Below the pieces are notes generated by a model that was not told the origin of the DNA, made no database searches, and was given only the letters and a program-made list of their open reading frames with translations. Source: Eriocheir sinensis (lineage: Eukaryota > Arthropoda > Malacostraca > Decapoda > Varunidae). From it: 64,000 bases of DNA. Of this stretch, positions 58,848 to 64,000 are shown in pieces. The number at the start of each line of letters is the position of its first letter. Positions within the stretch are counted from its first letter, which is position 1. Both the position numbers and the translations under genes were made by a program. Location: contig NC_066517.1 in the NCBI RefSeq assembly GCF_024679095.1, forward strand, positions 18,210,100 to 18,274,099, in the 5' to 3' direction.

Positions 58848-59899
58848 AAAAACATCATTAGAAGAATAAAATGCCAATTTTTCAATCAATAATAAGGTTA
58901 AGGCCTACAAAAAAAGTTGGAAAAAATATTTCTCACGTCCATTTTTTTTTCCCAGACATCTATAATTTTGTTCATATTTTCTTCAATTACTCAGTGGCAT
59001 ATTCTCTTTCTGTGTTGATAAGTGCTGGGCAGCTAGTTCTTGTTTGACCCATGGGGCTGCGGAGGGAGGTTTTCAGCCTACGAGGTCCACTAAAGGCCTC
59101 TCTGCTGAATATAGTGTACCGGTACTAGACACGTATGTACGGTTTATGAGCCAGCCCATTATTACGTATGGGTGTTCAGCTCAGCCTGTCAGCACTAGCT
59201 TATAGTTAATTTATAAATAGAAAGAACTAACAAATATTTAAAAAGACAGAAAATGACAGTTTTGGCCTATCGATTCTTAAGGGAAATTAAAAGTAAAATA
59301 TCCCATATGAAAAATCACTCAAGGGCTGGATTCAGCTCACGAGCCGCCAGTTCCATAGTCTTGCTAGGCGGCTACGATGGCTACTCTGCCCGAAAAACCT
59401 TTGTCTGCCCAAATCTGGGAGGGCTTGAGCCCCCCAGCTCCCTATCCCCACCCTTCCGGCTCGTACGCCTCTGACTGCTGTATTAGTGACATTGGTGAGC
59501 TAGCGAGACGGTGGGACCGGGACGACTATTTTTAGTTTGAGGAAAGTTGGCAAGCAAAGATTGATCAGATAGACCTCCGATTAAAATTGTGTTGTGGCGG
59601 AAATTCAGGCCAAGACCACTCTGCCCTGGGCCGGCACGCATGTTCCTGAAGCGTCTGCGTGATGGGCATCTCCCCTCGCTGCTGAGCCGTGGCTGACGCG
59701 GGGCGTAGCTCACAAGCTAACCACGTAATCCTCTTCTAATTATACACATTGTATTTCCCTTATTATCTCAACATAAGTCGGGCCGGGTTCTGAACACGGT
59801 TACAGTTCAGGAATATGTGGCCGGTTCAGACTTTAGCCTAACAGGCTGCAGCCGTGAGCTCAGTAAATAAAGTTTAATTATCACAGCACACACCCGTCA
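58848..59899. other. 1.05-kb segment only in copy B
   Basis: No terminal repeats recognised and no supported gene. It could be an insertion here or a deletion in copy A. Confidence 0.6.
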
Positions 59900-60155
59900 G
59901 TGCCTTGATCAGGAATGCAGAAGACTGAGGGCCAATAATTCTGAGCTCTAAGCACAAGAGTTACATGCAGGGCGGCCATGCCTCTGCACACACTGTCATA
60001 CTGTCATCACGTATAATTATGTGTGTCAGAGTTGTTGTGTATTATGCTCTTTTGGGGTCCTTCTCTTCTCAACCAAGGGTGTGATGACCAGGGGAACGCC
60101 AGGGGCCCGCGTTTCCGTTGTTCCTGATTGGTGTCCTCTCACTCATTCCTCGCAG

Positions 60156-60258
60156 GTGATTATCGTCCCCTCCCAAGCCTCTTCCCCCACGAGGCTTGGT
60201 TATGAGTTGCCGCCTCAGGGTTGGCCCCGCCGTGACGGCCCGCTGGATCCACCCCGAG
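60156..60258 (+). other. Exon-like segment, open copy
   Basis: Between CGCAG and GTAAGT. The frame is open: VIIVPSQASSPTRLGYELPP, then QGWPRRDGPLDPPR. The copy-A homologue is frameshifted. Not recognised. Confidence 0.3.
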
Positions 60259-60514
60259 GTAAGTAATTAAATGAGGTACTCACAGAAGGCTGTCTCCGCA
60301 TACCTGGTTCATATGGCGTCTAAAGGCACCTGAATTTTTCATATATTAAAACATTACTAAAGGTGCGGCCTTATCTCCTCCCCAACCTCCCCGAGCTCCT
60401 GAGCTGTGTTGGCAAATTTTGTTCATCTTGCCACGTGTTGCTTTTGAATCTTCTTAAAAGAAGTCATCTTGGCGACAGCCGTGGGTGCCGCCCTTGAGGT
60501 GTCTGAGTCCACCC

Positions 60515-60622
60515 CTGGGCCAGCATTAAACAGCGCCGCCTATCTCGGGTGTTGCCATGGACGAAGGCCCTGGGCCAGCATTAAGCAGCGCCGCCTATCT
60601 CGGGTGTTGCCATGGACGAAAG
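60515..60622. repeat. 55-bp tandem duplication
   Basis: TGGGCCAGCATTAAACAGCG through TTGCCATGGACGAA occurs twice in tandem; once in copy C, and shortened in copy A. Confidence 0.92.
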
Positions 60623-61005
60623 ATAAGGACAACGGAAATGTTTCTTGTTACCAGGACAAAACGTGATTATTGGGAACGAAACACTTGGGAACGTAGAGGT
60701 ATACGTCTACCTAAGACAATCAATGAGTGTACATCCAACACAAAAAAATAAATCAAGAAGATAAGTAGAATGGGATGGATCCTTTTTGGTTAACATAAAA
60801 TCATGACAAACAACTTCCCGCGCTCCCTCAAGAAAAATGAACGAATCATCTCGGGTAAAAAGGTGTCATTTAGGGTAGAATGTCGCCGGCTCGGAGCACC
60901 TGTGTGAAAGCGTACTTAAAGGAGCCCCGGACAGGACACTGTTATGCAGTAGTGCCCCAGCCTCCGTCAAGACCGGGTGTAATCGGCCCGCTCCCAGTGG
61001 TGAGT

Positions 61006-61008
<3 letters not shown>

Positions 61009-61037
<29 letters not shown>
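61009..61037. repeat. (GT)n microsatellite, copy B allele
   Basis: Homologue of 9850-9898, shorter and without the GC part. Confidence 0.95.
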
Positions 61038-61038
<1 letters not shown>

Positions 61039-61662
61039 ATTATACAGACAGACACAGAAGAAACAGAAATAATGACCAAAGCAATCCATTCCTTTTCTTT
61101 TTCACGGCCCAGGAGGCGGGTCGGGGCACCATGATATACAAGGAAACAAGTCTTCAACGTTTGAGAACACTGCGTGCGATTAACTTATTCTGGGGTCGAC
61201 TGAGTTTAAACAACTCTTCAGTACGTACGCTGGATACCGTCAGACATAATTATATATACACAGTCTTTTTTTATTTAATTTCCTTCTCTTCTCTTTTCCC
61301 CTCCCCCTTCCCTACCTCCCCAGCTCATCATCATCTCATCCCTTCCTCCAATGAGCGCGTAATCGGCTCACTTCCTAAACTGCTTCATCAGCTGATGTTC
61401 GAGGCTTTGTTGGAGTGCTCCATCTTGTCAGTCGAGTCAGAAGCGTCCTCGGGGGAGCTGGGCGGTATTGGGTTGCGGGGTGGGGAGGGCGGGGAGGCGT
61501 GTGGGTGGCCTGGGGAAGGGAGGGTGTGGCATTATGGAGCGTGGATGTAGCTATAGTGACAGTATAGTCATTCCAATAACGACTCCTGCAATCTGTACAG
61601 CCCACGTCAGGCCCAGAGGCTACATACAGGCTGGACACACGGATGCCCGGGACGACCAGAAC

Positions 61663-61775
61663 AAAGTCCTTGGCTCATTTTAGTCATTCTTCCCTGTATT
61701 GCCTCGCGGGAGTCTGTATCCTTCCTGTAATAGCGGCCCAAAAAATGAACAGCACAGTCCCAGTGAAGCTTAACC
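61663..61775 (-). mobile_element. CR1-like LINE fragment at duplication edge
   Basis: The minus frame reads CAVHFLGRYYRKDTDSREAI then QGRMTKMSQGL, the CR1 thumb segment. Confidence 0.75.
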
Positions 61776-61780
61776 AGCGC

Positions 61781-62200
61781 ATCGTGCAGCACTCGCAGTG
61801 ATCGTCCAGCTATGGTGCAGCATTCGTGCAGCTTTCGCGATAGGTCGGGCAGCACTCGTGCAAAGATCGGGCACGAAATTAAAATATTGACCGCTACAAC
61901 AGCTGCCCGACCGCTGTCCGACAGCTGCACAGCAGCTTCCTGATAGCTGCCCGGCAAATCGTTCACTTGAGCGAATGCTGAACGATGGCTAAACGAATGA
62001 TGCCCGACATGTCATCAACGCGCGGGTCGTTTGGCAACTTTGCAGCCCGTTGGCTACAAAAAACGCCACTACGCTCACTTCCCCTCGTAGTCTTGCAACC
62101 GAACTTGACGTCCTGATACTCCTTGTGTGCTGCACTTGCACAACCGTCTGACATCATGGCTTTCGTCCCGAGATCGCCTATGTGTGAATAGGGTTTTAGG
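61781..62200. other. Possible MITE half
   Basis: GC-rich with many TGCCCGA/GCAGC words; ends CCTATGTGTGAATAGGGTTTTA, similar in style to the Harbinger-like right end GTGTGAACGGGGCT. The matching left end was not found. Confidence 0.3.
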
Positions 62201-62202
62201 GT

Positions 62203-63387
62203 GCGGCCTTAAGCCGTCATTTAGCTATCAAGAATTACCCTAGACCGAGCAAGAATTTCCCCAAATCTAGCGAAATTCATGCGTTTCTTGATCTAGCGCG
62301 TCAGATATTCAAGAATCCCCCCCAAAAAAAATTCTTGACAAGAATCAAGGGTCCCGCGCAAGCCGCGGCGGAACCGGTACGGCCACTTTCTTGCTGGCCG
62401 CACCTCCTTTTTAAGGCGTCATCTTGCGATATCTGGCGTTCTTGACCCCCGGCCCATTCTTGAGACTTGTTTTTCACCTCCCACCCGTGATCCGCCAGAG
62501 CACTCTTTTTTGCTCATATGACTGGATGAATCAACACTTTCTCATTTTGTCACTCGTCAAGGACAACACGCGTTAGTTTAATCACTATTACGAGATGTAC
62601 AGTTCATGAGGAACATTATTGACAAATGGCATCGTTTCATTTTCTTGTCTCTAATGATGACGATGATGTTTTCTTACCGGAAAGTTTTTACTTATCTTTA
62701 AAATGTTCTGTGGTGCAGCAGTAATACATCAGTAACCTCGTGAACTCTATATCCACATCCACCTGGCAGGGTTACCTATAGGATTCTTCTCGAGAATTAG
62801 GGGGGATTTTTGAAAATCTGACGCGCTAGAGCAAGAAACGAAGGAACTTCGGTAGACTTTGGGAAATTCTTTCTCGGTCTAGGGTAATTCTTGATCCCCA
62901 GATGACGGCTTTAGGCCTATGGCGATGACCATTTCCTGAGCTTCCTATGGGTAACCCTGCCAGGTGGGGGTGGATATAGAGTTCACGAGGTTACTGTTGC
63001 GTTAATTACTACTGCACCACAGAATATTTTAAAACATCATTGTAGGATAACTAAGAACTTTCCGGTATGAAATCATCATCGTCATCATTAGGCAAGAAAA
63101 TGAAACAATGCCATTTGTCAATATTTTGTCGAGAAAAGGACGTTTTAAGAAATTCCGTCGCATGCAGTGACGCTAAGCAGCGAGGGAAATGTTCCTCATG
63201 AACTGTACATCTCGTAATAATGACTAAATTAACGCGTGTTGTCCTTGAGTGACAAAATAAAAAAAATGTCGATTCATCTACTCATAAGAGCAAGAAAGAG
63301 GGCTGTGGCGGATCACGGGTGGAAGGTGAAAAACAGTCAAGAATGGGCCGGGGGTCAAGAACGCCAGATATCCCCAGATGACGCCTT
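62203..63387. mobile_element. Two interleaved foldback elements
   Basis: Pair X: 62203-62345 with about 62800-62917. Pair Y: 62413-62790 with about 62935-63387. The order along the sequence is X-left, Y-left, X-right, Y-right. Both families share an AAG(C/G)CGTCAT terminus. No transposase frame. Confidence 0.85.
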
Positions 63388-63393
63388 GAGCTA

Positions 63394-63617
63394 CTCCCCA
63401 ACCTCCCCGAGCTCCTGAGCTGTGTTGGCAAATTTTGCTCATCTTGCTACGTTTTGTCTTTGAATCTTCTTAAAAGAAATCATCTTGGCGACAGCCGTGG
63501 TCGCCGCCCGTGAGGGCCGCTGAGTCCGTCCCTGAGCTAGCATTAAACAGCGCCGCCTGTCTCGGGTGTTACTATGGACGAAGGGAAAGGACAACGGTAA
63601 TGTTTCTTGTTAGCAGG
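63394..63617 (+). repeat. Third copy (C) of duplicated segment
   Basis: Diverged match to 9277-9487 and 60377-60655. It starts beside the Y foldback end and is followed directly by a LINE fragment. Confidence 0.85.
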
Positions 63618-64000
63618 TTAATAGGATAGTTCTTAAACATCTATCAACTTCTGACCTTCTTTCTGATCACCAGTGCGGATTCCGCAAGGAGCGTTCTATA
63701 CTGGCGATCTTCTTGCCTTCCTATATAATTGACTCCTGGTCTTCCTCTCTTAGCCGTTTTGATGAAACTTTTGCTGTTGCCTTAGATATCTCGAAATATT
63801 TTAACAGAGTCTGGAACAAATCTCTGATTTTTAACCTACCCTTCTATGAATTCTGTCCCTCTCTCTGTATGTTTATCTCCAGCGCCCTTTCAGACCGATC
63901 TGTCTCCGCCGTGGCAGTCGGTCACTATTCTTTCCCTAAATCTATTAACAGCGGTGCCCCGCAGGACTCTGTTCTAACTCCCATTCTCTATCTATTGTTC
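63618..64000 (+). mobile_element. Family-J LINE RT fragment, cut by window end
   Basis: Matches 24325-24710: CATCTATCAACTTCTGACCT, CGGATTCCGCAAGG, a motif A region reading LDISKYFNRVW, and AACAGCGGTGCCCCGCAGG. One or more frame breaks near 63710. Confidence 0.9.

Larger units (their letters stand above)
57459..61780 (+). repeat. Large duplicated region, copy B
   Basis: Direct repeat of 5894-10643 about 51 kb away, in blocks 57459-57867, 58048-58847 and 59900-61780. Microsatellite lengths differ from copy A. It ends inside a CR1-like remnant, as copy A does. Confidence 0.9.

Overview
The window is nuclear DNA of an animal, most likely a decapod crustacean and probably a brachyuran crab. The evidence is introns with GT/AG borders, dense di- and trinucleotide microsatellites, tRNA-derived SINEs, and Jockey-like and CR1-like LINE fragments of the kind common in crab genomes. 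The species is inferred from style, not proven. Roughly nine tenths of the window is repeats and introns; most long open frames are frames running through microsatellites.

Two protein genes are well supported, both on the + strand. (1) The 3' part of a CYP2-clan cytochrome P450 lies at 1834-4104 (four exons, 207 codons, intact to its stop). Its 5' exons are outside the window, and the sequence before the first visible exon is a decayed CR1-like LINE. (2) A complete organic-cation-transporter-like gene (SLC22 branch of the MFS) lies at 11638-33619. Its 11 coding exons join in phase to a 538-residue protein. Its introns hold most of the mobile DNA described here: a Jockey-like LINE with an inverted 5' end, a second 3-kb LINE, a Harbinger-like element, a hAT-like element, a small LTR element, a hairpin-rich SINE-like family and several private minisatellites. 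Weaker candidates are a two-exon gene start (40907-42877) and a loose group of exon-like segments (50521-54404).

The region from 5.9 to 10.6 kb, just upstream of the transporter, recurs in direct orientation at 57.5-61.8 kb as three nearly identical blocks with different insertions between them. A 0.2-kb part of it occurs a third time at 63.4 kb. The right end of the window has interleaved long inverted repeats and runs into another LINE.

The most unusual signal is a 0.2-0.27-kb element found three times (26403, 29644 in minus orientation, 49359). It has A-rich or simple-sequence 3' tails, target-site duplications at two copies, and a chain of about five hairpins. Stem sequences differ between copies while pairing is kept. 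No A/B-box promoter is visible, so its class is open. All similarity judgements were made by eye; no database search or alignment was run.
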